From: Dendrobium chrysotoxum
Lineage: Eukaryota > Streptophyta > Magnoliopsida > Asparagales > Orchidaceae
Direction: 5' to 3'
Assembly: GCA_019925795.1 (NCBI GenBank)
Contig: CM034312.1
Span: 29,320,951 to 29,384,950 of the forward strand
DNA: 64,000 nucleotides
Part shown: positions 35,118-46,699 of the stretch, one piece after another
Position numbering within the stretch: the stretch's first letter is position 1
Layout of the letters: the number at the start of each line of letters is the position of its first letter
The notes under the pieces: model-generated
The model's database searches: none
The model's input: the letters and a program-made list of their open reading frames with translations, nothing else
Told to the model about the DNA's origin: nothing
Made by a program: the position numbers and the translations under genes

Positions 35118-37202
35118 AAGATACCCTATAGAATGGAGATGAATGGAGGACAACGCTCAAAACAAAAGATGGGCTATATTAATAGATGATGATGCCATTC
35201 ATTCTCTACAATGCACCCAACACTTTTATGGCAAATTTATGATGGCATACTTTGACAACAACTTGGTGTGTATCTATACTCTAGGAGATTATTTGCAACA
35301 TCTCCACAAAATTTTGAAACATTGCACCAACAAAAGTTGACATAAAGAAATATCATTTCTTGGCAAGCAAGATAAATTGTACATTATTTTTTGTGCAGGG
35401 ATCGAGATAGTCTGGGGAAATATCACACCTATTGTGTAATGTCCTACTCCGTCTTTTTTAAAAGAGTAGAGTCCTCATGGGCTTATAACATACTAGAGGC
35501 ATTTCATAAAAAATTTTAGTTCGGTGGTTGCTCCCCTGACTTAATGACTCAAAGGGAACAACTTCATTTAGGCCCAAGCTAGATTAATCTGGCGCCTTGA
35601 AAGAAAAATTTAATGAGGTTCGTGCTTTTGCTCTTCCAAATTTCAACAGTATATTCAATGTAGATTATGATGCCTACAAAGTGGGAATTATGGTCATTCT
35701 AAACCGAGGCAGGCGTACAATCCTCTTCTTCAACAAAAAATCTCAAAGAGGCACACTATAAATACTTCAATTGTGAGAAAATTCTATATCCTAATTTGCG
35801 CCTTAGAGCATTGAAATCATTACCTCCTATAACTATTGAATTTGTCATGTTTTTAGACTATGAAGCCTTCAAGTACCTTCATAATTAAAGCAAATGTACA
35901 GATCACCATTTAAAGTGGGTTGAATTTTTTTCATCATTTCAATACATCTTAAAATATAATTCAAGAGTCCACAATCGAGTTGTGGATACCCTTGGTCACT
36001 AACATGCTCTTTTAAATACTCTCCAATTAAATTGGTTACTTTCGAGAAGATCTAAGAACACTTTCCCAAAGAAGAAATTTTTGGCAAGAAGTAGCAACAA
36101 CACCAAAAATGTATTTTTTAACAATTTCAGTTTCATGATGGATATTTATTTTTTCAAAACAAGTTGTGCTCCTCATTGTTCACTATTAGATGCTATCTTG
36201 CATGTCTGTCATGGTGAAGATCTTGCAAGCCATTGTGGATGAGACAAGACAACAACCTTAGAACAAGAAATTTTTCATTAACCTTCTTTACAAAAGAATG
36301 TTGACCAACTAATCAAGAGATGTCAAATTTGCCATGTTTCCAAATCAAAAAACAAAAGAATCGGATTGTACAATCCTTTATCGGTTCCCAAGTCCTCCTG
36401 AACAGATATAAGTAAGAATTTTGTTGCAGGTCTTCCAAACATACAATAGCATAAGGATTTAATCATAGTGGTTATAGACTAGTTCTCCAAGATGGTGCCC
36501 TTTGTTCAGTGTCACAAAACCCATGATGCTTCATGTATTGTTGATTTTAATTCCATGGGAGCATAGGCTTACATGGTATTCTCAAATCTATTCTCTCTAA
36601 TCAGGTTATTCAATTTTTTATCACTTTTTGTGGACATTGTGATCGAAAATGGAAATTAAGTTCAGACAAAAATAGATGGACAAACGAAGGGTGTTAATCA
36701 TTGTTTTGGAAACTTACTACAATGTTTTCTTTTTTTTTTAAGAATTTCAAGCAATGAGATCTTATTTTAGCCCAAGATGAATTTGCTAACAAATGACTCA
36801 CTAGCGAAACAAGAAGCCTAAGTCCTTTCAACGTGGGGTATGAAAAAAATCCCATCACTCCATTCAAGTTTACTTTAATGAACACTACTATAAAATTCAA
36901 TATAGAGGCAAATAGGCAACCTAACAATTTCAATAAGGTCCATCATAAAGTATGAGATATGATTATAAAGAAAAATACAAAAGACCAACAACAAGCAAAC
37001 AAATCTCTTTTAAAATTTATATAGATTTTTTAAGTCAAAATCATAAGCACTTTGGTTAACAAAAGCATCACTTCGCTTTGTGCTTTATATATTGAAACAA
37101 AACCATCACATTGTATTTTGTACTTTGAAAACATAGGTTGAATCTTTAAGGGATGGAGATCCGAAACTCAATTACTCATATGGTAGCTCGCACAAGGCTC
37201 TT
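35118..37202 (+). pseudogene. Decayed Ty3/gypsy pol, left of solo LTR E
   Basis: Plus-strand frames, broken by many stops and shifts, follow pol order. An RT fragment (35143-35340) with YFDN in the place of the catalytic YxDD and the TLGDYLQHLHKIL helix. RNase H wording at 35830-36060 (DYEAFKYL, HHLKWVEF...YILKYNSRVHNRVVDTL). An integrase zinc region at about 36200-36370 with CQIC. Integrase core at 36420-36720 (GLPN, VIDxFSKMVPF, DGQTKGVN). Clearly a dead element; its LTRs were not identified. Confidence 0.8.
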
Positions 37203-37597
37203 TGAAAGTACGTGCAGGTTGTTAGACCTTATAGAACTGTCCCAAGGCTAACCAAGAGGGGGGTGAATTGGTTATCAAAAAAAATTCTTGGATTTTGAAA
37301 ACCTTTTAAAATCTTTTAGATAATTAAATCTCTGATCTTAAAATATGCAGTTGTTTGGATATGATTATCACAAAAGATTTTTCAACCACAAAATATTAAA
37401 GTGCGTAAAATAAAAATGCGGAAAATAAAAGAGAACAGAATAACACCAAATTTTATAGTGCTTCGGTCCAACTAGACCTACGTCCACTCCCTAAAGACTC
37501 CTTCTTCAGGTATTGCACTAAACAATTGTGACTCTCCTTTTGCCCCCACAGCAAGACGGAGAAGCCCTTACAAACTCCCTCCCACCAACCCGGTGCG

Positions 37598-37800
37598 GCA
37601 GAGAATAGTCGTCCTTTTTCACCCTCCCTGGTGAAGGCAGAGAACCGTTGTCCTTTTTCACCCTCCTGGTGAAGGCAGAGCACCGTCGTCATTTTTTACC
37701 CTCCTGGTGAAGGCCTCTCCGTCGTCCTTTTTCACCCTCCTGGTGAAGGCAGAGAACCGTCGTCCTTTTTCACCCTCCTGGTGAAGGTAGAGAACGTTGA
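37598..37800 (-). repeat. Minisatellite in LTR E leader
   Basis: About four units of 45-50 bp, each with CCTTTTTCACCCTCCTGGTG and usually GCAGAGAACCGT on the plus strand. It lies downstream of the minus-strand TATA box. Confidence 0.8.
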
Positions 37801-38021
37801 CACAATGTTGAAAATCTTCCCTCAAGAGCCTCCAGAGAAGATAGGCAGAAACTTGAAGAAGACAAAGAGATCCTCGCTTTGGGAAACCTTGGAATCCCTC
37901 ACAACTCCCCCTCACTAGATCTCTCACACTCCACTCTCACAATCTCTCCCAAACACTCACACTCAATGGCCACTCTCAAGAGAAATTCGCAACAAAGGTC
38001 TTTTAGTGTCAGTTTTTAGGA

Positions 38022-38580
38022 CTCTTATATAGATAAGACATGAAAAACCATCCAAAAACTAAAAAATGCAAGAAAATTGTCCTACGATCGTACTATACGA
38101 TCGCATATCGTCCCGAACGAATCGTCCGTGCGAACACATAGTGTCCCGTACGAACAGTTCAAATTTGTCTGTACGAACTAGTACGGACTCAATTAGTCGT
38201 CCGTACGAGCGCATATAGTCCCGTACGAACAGTACAAATTTGTCTTTACGAACTCAATTCAGTCGTCCGTACGAATGTATATCGTCCCGTACGAACAATT
38301 CAAATTCGTGTGTACGAGCTGGTACGAACTCAATTTCGTACTCTGCCATTCGCCTGTACGAACTGAATCGTACAGTACGAATAGTTTAAAAAATCAAGGC
38401 TTTGTTCGGTACGAACTTGTACGAACCCAATTTCGTACTCTATCAGTCGTCTGTACGAACAGACATTGTACAGTACAATCTGTTCAAAATTTCAAGCCAT
38501 GATTTGATTAACTGCACGTTGGAGGAAAAATTCACTTAGTCCAAATCGTACAGTACGATTGAAGATCGTCCAGTATGATT
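38022..38580 (-). promoter_or_regulatory. Variant palindrome array and TATA box of LTR E
   Basis: Dyad sites built on TCGTAC-N-GTACGA and TTCGTACGGGACGA. AATCGTAC-A-GTACGATT at 38544-38560 is a perfect 8+1+8 palindrome. Others lie at about 38094-38111, 38140-38300 and 38365-38470. The minus-strand TATA box CTATATAAG is at about 38024-38033, downstream of the array on that strand. Confidence 0.68.
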
Positions 38581-38878
38581 AGTTTCAAAAATCCAAGTTT
38601 TGTCTCTCTCCCCCTGTGTGTGTGCACGGTTATCTAATTACAATCACACTTGTTCAGACTCAGGAAATAAAAAATAGAGATATACAGACTCTATTACATG
38701 AAATCCTATTCTAACTTATCTTGAAATCTTCAGCAATTTGGAGTAGTATATGATTTTCCTGAAATATTAGTATGCACACAAAACAAATATAGAATGAAAA
38801 ATACTATGAAATATAAAGATGTGAGCCATAATGTTTGTTATCATCCAAAATATAAACTCGTGAGCTCGAGTCGCAACA

Positions 38879-39200
38879 CTCTTCTCCTTCCATGATAGGG
38901 TCATGAAAGCTTCACCATATCATCAAAGCAAAACCAATATCCCTATCCCTGTCATGAAGAATATAAAAATCTTTGTATACCTTGAAGCAAGCTCCGAAGG
39001 AAGAATGAAGATGTCATTGTAAAAACATGTGTGCCCAGAGGATGAAAGAAATGCAAAATTCAATTCATTGTGCTTCAATTTCTATGGTGTTCACAATGCC
39101 TCCTTCAAAGACAAATTATCTAAAGCTTATCATGCTTGAAGAGGACAGGCAAGTGCAGCTGCAACGAGAATCTTAAATGCAAAGAAGATGATGAAATGTT
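38879..39200 (+). pseudogene. Continuation of decayed gypsy element
   Basis: Sequence resumes after the CTCTT target duplication of LTR E. Frames are heavily broken and no domain is clear, so the extent is uncertain. Confidence 0.35.
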
Positions 39201-40036
39201 TTGAACGCTATTTCAAGCTTAAATAAATGGAACTAATGCAAGTCACCAATCTGCACAACTTTTTAAGACTCAATCATAAAAACACGCACTACGGTAAGGA
39301 GACCAAGGCCACCAAGCAATAGTTGATTAAATCCATCTGAATATGCATTAGTGGTAGAACCAATAGTTGATCTAGTCAATAACACAAACCATGATTCACA
39401 TGCCTAAGAGTATATGGAAGGTGAAAATGTCCCAACCACATCACTACTTGGCTCAATGATGATAAAATAGCCTTCAAAGAGGACTCAACACAATCAAGTC
39501 AATTATAGAATAATCAAGGCCACCTCACCCCGCTTGGCTAGCCTCCAAAGTAGACAACTTATTAGAATCGATCATATACAAAGTGACATGGGTTTTGAAT
39601 AGGCTAACGAATTCAAGATACGAGAAACTATGCTCTCCTCAATCATTTAGCAACATGTATATAAATTATTAGCCACAAAGAATCCAACTTAATTAATGTT
39701 GTTACATGCTCTTGAAGCAAATACAGAAATAGCCACTATAATTTGAGTAATTCTTATCACTTGTGACAAACTACTAGCTTATAAGGGAAAATTTGAATTG
39801 AATATACTTCTACGCAAAAGATAAGCCAAAATGAGGCCTATGTGTACAAAAAAGATTGCAACAGAGAGAATATTTTAACTCGTACAAATCCTAAGAAAAT
39901 CTTTTGATAAATTACAGTTCTTTGCCTAGCAAAGAGATTGATAATAAAGAAGCAAGCCTGTCAACCCTGCATCTACTCTCTTCTTATCTCTTTAAGGTAA
40001 TCATCCCACCAATCTTTTGTTTGACTCAACCTTTCA

Positions 40037-40164
40037 ACCCATTGGCATTCTGAACCTAGTTTAAGATTCTTAAATTAATCAGTAGATAGATCTCTATTAT
40101 ACCCATTGGCATTCTGAACCTAGTTTAAGATTCTTAAATTAATCAGTAGATAGATCTCTATTAT
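40037..40164. repeat. Perfect 64-bp tandem duplication
   Basis: Two adjacent copies of a unit starting ACCCATTGGCATTCTGAACC, period 64, with no difference seen. Confidence 0.92.
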
Positions 40165-41880
40165 ACAATACTAGCTAATATTATTCATTAAAGTTGTGCT
40201 TCATATCAGCTTGAGTAGATTTTATTTTTACAACACTTTGCCAAAATAGTTTATTATATCCCATAAATTTTATTTTTGCAAATTGTATTCTCTAAAACAC
40301 AGACTATCTCTTTTAGAGAATTCCTTTAGGTTATCCATCCAACAAGAAAAGAAAGCATGATTATGCTTCCCATTAAATTTAAGAATTATACTCTTGACTG
40401 ATAATTATTATAATGAACATGTTAGAATCATAACTTTATTAATCTTGGTTAAATTGAATATTTTTATTTGTTTCTCTTAAATAGTCACAATATCTACTAT
40501 GACTAGAAGACATCCTGATACAACCAGAAGCTATGATACCAAATATGATATAGGACATCTCAAGGTCTAAAAAAATTAAAAGTTGATGTTGCCAAAAGCA
40601 ATGACAAAACACATAAATTTTGCAAGATGCAAGCTATGAAGCTTAAAAAAATCATTACTAGCAGTGAAAACAAAAATAAATAATCTAATTTTGATAAAAG
40701 ATAGATGATCTTTATAAGAAATTAACTATTATAAGTTAATGATCACAAAAGTTATGTGCACAACAACAATCTCGCATAGTTAAAAAAAAAACATATTGTA
40801 ATACATTTGACAAAAACACTATGTCATCTTCAAGCAATATTGAATAACAATGACAGAGGGAAAAATACAAACAAAGGGAAAATAATTCACAAAAAAAAAA
40901 AAACTGGCTTGTACAATGCGATGGATTCTCCCAAAACTTCTAAAATCTCACACTTGATCAAAGATTAAAATCCCAAAAGAAAAAGAATGATGTACATATC
41001 CATAAGAAATTTAATTAAGCAATAGAATTGTTTTTTGCATACCTCATACGCATCTTTATTTATTAAAAATCACTACATAAGATCTCCCATGCATACCCAC
41101 CAGCAGAAGCATCAGAAACCATTTTATTTTTTTATTTTTTCCTTTTTCAAGAAACAACGGAAAGCAATAAGGTTACAAACTCAATATTTCCAGAATAGAA
41201 ATGCAAGACTAGGAACACATAAGATTTAAAAAAAAAAAAAAAAAAAGAAACAAGATACGGATACCATGGAAGTTCTGCAAGTCCAACAAACATCTCAATA
41301 TGTTAATTCCGCAAATCCAGCTCTAGCATAACAAAGAATTTGATAGGTCTAGCATAAGGTGTGCCATAAATCCACTAGAAAGTTGTCGGACCGGTGAATA
41401 ATCTAGCTTAAGAAAGTCCATGAAACTTGAACAAGAAAAACGGTACACAAATCAACAAACACAAGACCACCCATTGAGACTAGTCACCATGATTTTCTTC
41501 AACATAAGCAAACCCAAGAATATATGCGAAAAATTGCTCAAACATAAAACAAGAATCTTGACTCGACTGATCTAATTGCAATAAAAATTTTAAAAATTAA
41601 CGCAGCACAAAAAATTTATATTTTCATAGAAGCATGTAGGATTTGAGCTCTAAATCGTACTTTTATATAAGAGTTCTAGTAATAAAGTTCCATAAACAAG
41701 AAACTTGATCAAATTGGTACGCTCAATTAAAAAAAAAACTATGCGAGACACCAGATCAAAATAGTGTTGATCGAGAACAAATCACTTTCATGCTTCACTA
41801 TCAATAGCGTCCATTAATACATCTATGCCCATAAAAATCACATAATAAAAGTTTAGAAACTACCAATAACGGGATAGGGA

Positions 41881-42241
41881 TGTAGGATGGTTAAGGGCCT
41901 AAGATAAGAATGAGATGCAAAATGAAAATGTGGAAAAACCACAATCTGCAAGTTACCAACTTACTGACTTAGGAAAAAAACAATTGGGTTAATGTAAAAA
42001 ATAGAAAATATCTCTCTTTCATTCCAAATAATAATTTAATGGTAGCCAAAAGTCTAAAGGGATATAGGATGGTTAAGGGCCTAGGATAAGAATGAGATGC
42101 AAAATGAAAACATGGAAAACCCACAATCTGCAAATTACCAACTTACTGAGTTCGAAAAATACATTTTTGCTTTAATGTAAAAAACAGAAAACATATCTCT
42201 TTCATTCCAAATATTAATTTAATGGTTGGCAAAAGTCTAAA
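41881..42241. repeat. Diverged 182-bp tandem duplication
   Basis: Copies start TGTAGGATGG (41881) and TATAGGATGG (42063). They share GGTTAAGGGCCTA.GATAAG and further blocks with point differences and small indels. Confidence 0.85.
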
Positions 42242-43527
42242 GCTCCACAAGAGAATTGTGACCAAACATAAATTTTCAGTAATGATCAAGTTCACACTCC
42301 AGATGAAAATCTAGCATGTATCACACTTGGACAAAATTCCACATACACAAACCAATGACTAGGACAAGGATAGAAATCACAAAAAGGTAAAATCAAGAAC
42401 CACACCGTTACAAAGAGCCTCACCCTTGAAAGTAGTTGTCGACACATGTGAAGCACTTGAATAATACAAATCTGACATGCACACGTAAGAAAAGAGAAAA
42501 AATAGAAAATTTTATTTCAATACTTAATGTCCATTGATTTTTACATATCTCAAGTTATATTTCTAATCTACCAAGGACCAAAAAAAATATGCAAAATATA
42601 TCAAAATCAGCTCACAATAGCAAGTTTCAAAACATCCGTCATGAATTGAAGAACCAGAAATCCTTACCTAAAATCCAATTCCTAAATTGCTTATAGGCCA
42701 ACAAATCAGAAAAGATGCAGTCCCACTGATATGATCAAAGGAGCGAGGAGGGAGCAAAATGAGAGAAAACAAATGAATTGCGGAACTTGCATGAGGCCCA
42801 AGGGACTGTAGTGCAACTGCAGCAGAACACATATAACAAATTAGCGAGGAAAACAGCCTTACTGGGAAAGCCAAAATGAAGCAGGAAATGAAGGGAGGTG
42901 ATAACAGCTGAAACAGATTTTGGAGATGTGATACTAGAAAAGTAAATTACAGTAGTAAAATGACAAGATATTTGTGAGAAAACAAGAACAATATCGAGAA
43001 CTAAAAATAGTATTGATTCAGATCGTAGTAATGGTTCTTATCCAAGATATATTGATTTGGAATTCAATGAGGAAAATCAAAAACTTACAATAACGAACAA
43101 ACCCTAACATGATACTTCACAATTCTTGAGTACACATCCCGTTCATATATGCGTCAACATCATAAATCTGTTTTATAGCAAATTAAATAAAACAAAAACA
43201 AAATGCAATGATAAAACTCATAATTCCTCACTTCTTCGGTTTTTGGTGAGTGTATAGTTTAAAATTTCCATCACATAACTTCCTAGCCAATCCCAACTTT
43301 CATTTAGCACGGTTTAACTAGCAACAATCCAAGTGGCAGGTAGCTGCCTCATCCTAGGGATTCTTTTGACTAAGAACTTACAAAACAAAGAATAATTTTA
43401 ATGTTTGATAATCTCCTAGTTCTTTTTCTTGCTGCAGCAGATGTTATATTTTCAACATTGACACTGCACAGTAAACCAAATAAAGACAAAGGAAGTCATA
43501 ATCTTGTTAAATATCATATTACAAATA

Positions 43528-44002
43528 TGATATGCCTTCCAAGCGAAATAAGTGAGAAAAAAGAAAATAAAAACTGCAGAAATTTGAGAAATGGTGGCTA
43601 ATTTTGGGATTAATACTTCAACACGAAAGCAAGATACAATGATCAACAATTAAAGAGGTAGATCGGCTCTCCCAAACCACCTAGACACCGCTAGGAAGCC
43701 CTCAAAAGACCAACTACAGCAAAAAATCAAATCAAACATAATCCAAAAACAACATAGGTAATCCTAATTAAACTCCCCCCAAACAGCCCTCCTTTCCATA
43801 ATTAATTTTCCTCCCCTAATTGAATTTCAAATTATAATTCTTTCCTTTTCTAATTCCCTCCTTATTCCTCTCTCTCTCATAATGAAATTTAATATTGTTG
43901 GGCCCCACAAGAGGGGCCAAAATATTTGCTCCAGGTCCTACCCCCTCCCGCTGGACTCCCGCCCCTTCCTGCTGCACCAATAGGCCCCCTCCCGCCGTAT
44001 CA
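43528..44002 (-). repeat. 3' LTR of the gypsy element
   Basis: 475 bp, uninterrupted. It matches 50514-50765 and 51443-51680 of the other LTR. Confidence 0.88.
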
Positions 44003-44099
44003 ATACTCCCCTCCCCAAAATGCACATTGTCCTCATGGTGGAAGGAGGGGAACCGTCTCATGATTGATGCATTCTTTATTTTGTAATTTTTATTGAACA

Positions 44100-45240
44100 A
44101 TGATTTTTACTTAGTTTTATATTTTGTTTAGCTATCCAATGATGGAAGGCATCCGATGAACATGGTAGGTTGTGCTTGGGCTTGGTAGACCTTGGTTTGC
44201 TAGCTTGGATGGGTCCCTTTTGGTGGCTGCTGGCTCTCGATTTGGCTTGGGCTGTTTGGGTTTAAGCTTACTTAAGTTGTCCTACTTGGGGTTGTAGCTC
44301 ATTATTGACAGAGACTCATTAATACATAAAAGTGTGTATTTAATTCCTAAAGGTATATGGAGTGGACTTGTGTCTCTTTCCCTTCCTTCTTGGTTTTCTC
44401 CTTGCCTCCTCAGTTTCTCTCTTGCCCTCTCGGTTTTGGTGGCTTTTTGCTTTTCCCGTGTGGTGCTGGCTGGTTTCCTGTGCTGGCTGTATGGTTCTTT
44501 GTGCTACCTCTTTGGGTTCTTGGCTGGGTGGTTTTTCTCGTGGCTGCTAGGCTGTGTAAACCGTGACTTTGCTTCTTTTTTTCTCTGGTTCCTGTACCAA
44601 ATATTGGGGCTGCTGTTGGAGACTCTTGGCCTTCATTCCCCCCTCTTTTCATTGGTTTTTTTGAGAGGTGATTGGTTGTTGGGTTTCCTCTCTCTTGCCT
44701 ATAAATATGAGATGTTTTGTGAGGAGAGGGGTTGTTGAAAATTTGTTTGGCATAGCCACCAAAACCTGAGGGTTTCTTCTCTTCTTGGAAAAGCTTGAGA
44801 GCTTGTTCCGTTTCCTTCTCTTCTCTATTTCGTCTGGGCTTCTTACCTCTTCTTCTCTCCACAAGTTACATTCCACCTGTACCTTTCTTCTTGAACGACT
44901 GATGATGTTGGTTGGCTGATTTGGGAGCATTTGCTGGAGGAGTTGGTTGGACGGTTGGACCTTCTTGTTGTAGTGGACCATTTGGTTTGCTAGCCCTAAG
45001 CACATACTTTACTTTACCTACTTTTCGATGCATGTGAGGAAACCGTTCTCACGGTTGTTCTGAGGATAGCGCCTTTTTATTTTTTTCTTTTGTTTCGATT
45101 GGTCTCAACTTTTCTTTTGTTTTGAAGTTTGGTGGATGATTGCTACTATTTGAATTGGTGGATGATTGCTACTATTTGAATCTAATATAGCAAGTGTTGC
45201 ATATTGTTCTCTTTATCTGGCTTTTCTCTGTAGTTAGCTT
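44100..45240. other. Long 3' non-coding segment of the gypsy element
   Basis: Lies between the chromodomain-like end and the polypurine tract. Overlapping frames on both strands (44334-44738 plus, 44410-44862 minus) show no domain. A plus-strand TATA-like CCTATAAATA at about 44699 precedes pyrimidine-rich sequence, as in an LTR or promoter. A 26-bp unit with GGTGGATGATTGCTACTATTTGAA is tandemly duplicated at about 45128-45181. Confidence 0.45.
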
Positions 45241-45266
45241 GCATCAATGATCATCTCGTATGGCTC

Positions 45267-45605
45267 TTATGTAGCCTCGTAATCAAGTAGATCCTTCCAT
45301 CGAACTAGGATCTCATTTGCTCCTGGCATCCCTTGTGCTCCAATGATCGCCCTGGGTTCCAAAATCACTTCCATGTCTTCAATCAATATCATTGGTAGTG
45401 AGGAAGAGGGTGTATGATCTCCGATGGTATACCTTTGTTGTGATACATGAAATACTGGGTGGATTGTTGATGATGTTGACAACTTCATACGATAGGCGAC
45501 TGCCCCTATGCTCCTCGTCACTTCATAAGGCCCGAAGTAACATGGTGATAGCTTCTCATTCTTCTTCTTGGCCAGTGTCCTCTGTCGGTATGATCTCACC
45601 TTCAA
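45267..45605 (-). pseudogene. Gypsy integrase C-terminus with chromodomain-like end
   Basis: The 112-residue frame has LSPCYFGPYEVTRSIGAVAY (the GPF/Y module), HPVFHVSQ, and near the end EILVRWKDLLDYEAT, the chromodomain-type segment of chromoviruses. That domain is thought to guide integration to particular chromatin. Confidence 0.8.
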
Positions 45606-45749
45606 ATAAACTCTATCCCGGGCTCGAACTGCACTTCTTGTTTGTCTTCATCTGCTTTCTTTTTTATAAGTTATTGAGCTCTCAACAGATGCCATTTTAT
45701 TTCTATTAGTATCTTGTCTCTCTCCTCCAAGTATTAGTGTAATACTCTG

Positions 45750-46289
45750 CTAGAAATGTACCAGGTGAGGTGGATCCCTCCCATAGAGAATCTTAAATGA
45801 GGTTGTTCGCATGGTTGTTTGGAAAGATGTGTTATACCAATACTCTGCCCATGCTAACCATTTGGCCCATAGTTTTGGTATGCCAGACATAAAGCAACGT
45901 AAGTATGTCTCCATGCTCCTGTTGACTACCTTCGTCTGGTGGTCCGTCTGTGGGTGATATGCTATGTTTCTTTTTAAGACAGTCCTTTGCATGTTGAATA
46001 ACTCCCTCCAAAAATAACTGAGGAATATCTTATCTCTGTCTGATACTATTGATTCTAGGATGACGTGTAAACGTACTATCTCTCGAATAAAGACTGTGGC
46101 GACTGAGATAGCAGTGTAAGGTGCTTTAGTGGAATGAAATGGGCATACTTGCTCAGTCGATCTATCACCACCAGTATCGCTGCATATCCCTCCAAGCATG
46201 GCAAACCCCCAATGAAGTCTATGGCCACTTCCTCTCAGACCTTCGCAGGTAAAGCTAATGGTTGCAATAACACCCCCCCCCCCCCCCAC
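45750..46289 (-). pseudogene. Gypsy integrase core
   Basis: Contains SIVSDRDKIF, AYHPQTDHQTKVVNR, ETYLRCF and LAWAEYWYNTSF, the integrase DDE-core landmarks. Upstream, the frame runs into a G-rich tract at 46271-46320 that interrupts the usual link to the zinc-binding domain. Confidence 0.85.
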
Positions 46290-46320
46290 CCCCCACCCCC
46301 ACCCCCACCCCCCACCCCCG
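46271..46320 (-). repeat. G-rich tract (minus strand) inside pol
   Basis: On the plus strand C runs of 5-16 are separated by single A; the minus strand thus has at least six G5+ runs with one-base loops, a strong G-quadruplex pattern. It lies between RNase H and integrase core and is probably an expanded short repeat. Confidence 0.85.
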
Positions 46321-46699
46321 CATGGGTGCCATCGTTAGATACTTACGTAGCTGGCACATATCACACCTTGCTACCATATCTTCTACATCTAGATGCATCC
46401 CCGCCCAATATAGATGATAGTCAACTATATATCTTATGTGCTCTAGAGTGCCCCCCTATCGCACTGCCATGAAACTCTTGCAGTAGCTTGGGGATGTAAC
46501 TAGAAGTCCGAGGTAACACAAATCTCCCCTAGTATAGTAATTGTCCCCCTTCAGAGCATAACCTAGATGACTGTCAGGATCCTTCAACAACTCTTCTCAG
46601 ATCTTCCTCAACTCTTCATTTTTCACACTCTCTTATCTCAATGCCTCCCAATCTAAGATCATGGGTATTGACAAGACTGCCAACTGAGGCTCCTTGACT

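Larger units (their letters stand above)
37203..38878 (-). repeat. Solo LTR E
   Basis: 1676 bp, minus orientation, same LTR family as A-D: on its own strand it starts TGTTGCGACTCGAG, carries the GATGATAACAAACATT block and the TTCACCCCCCTCTTGG block, and ends GTACTTTCA. It is flanked by CTCTT at 37198-37202 and 38879-38883, a perfect target duplication. It interrupts the decayed gypsy element. Its U3 palindromes have a different sequence from those of A-D. Confidence 0.88.
39200..43522. other. AT-rich intron DNA
   Basis: No coding support. Holds a perfect 64-bp tandem duplication at 40037-40164 and a diverged one of about 182 bp at 41881-42241, plus A runs. Confidence 0.45.

Noticed and set aside
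1130..38580. Palindromic repeats with spacers that could suggest CRISPR arrays
   Set aside because: Spacing is irregular, repeats are degenerate, they lie in LTR U3 regions of a plant genome, and there are no cas genes.
44334..44738. Hydrophobic 134-residue plus-strand ORF
   Set aside because: Trp/Phe/Leu-rich composition follows from T/G-rich DNA; overlapping frames on both strands are equally open and no domain is visible.
46134..46472. Proline-rich plus-strand ORF
   Set aside because: Antisense to gypsy integrase; the proline run is only the C-rich tract.
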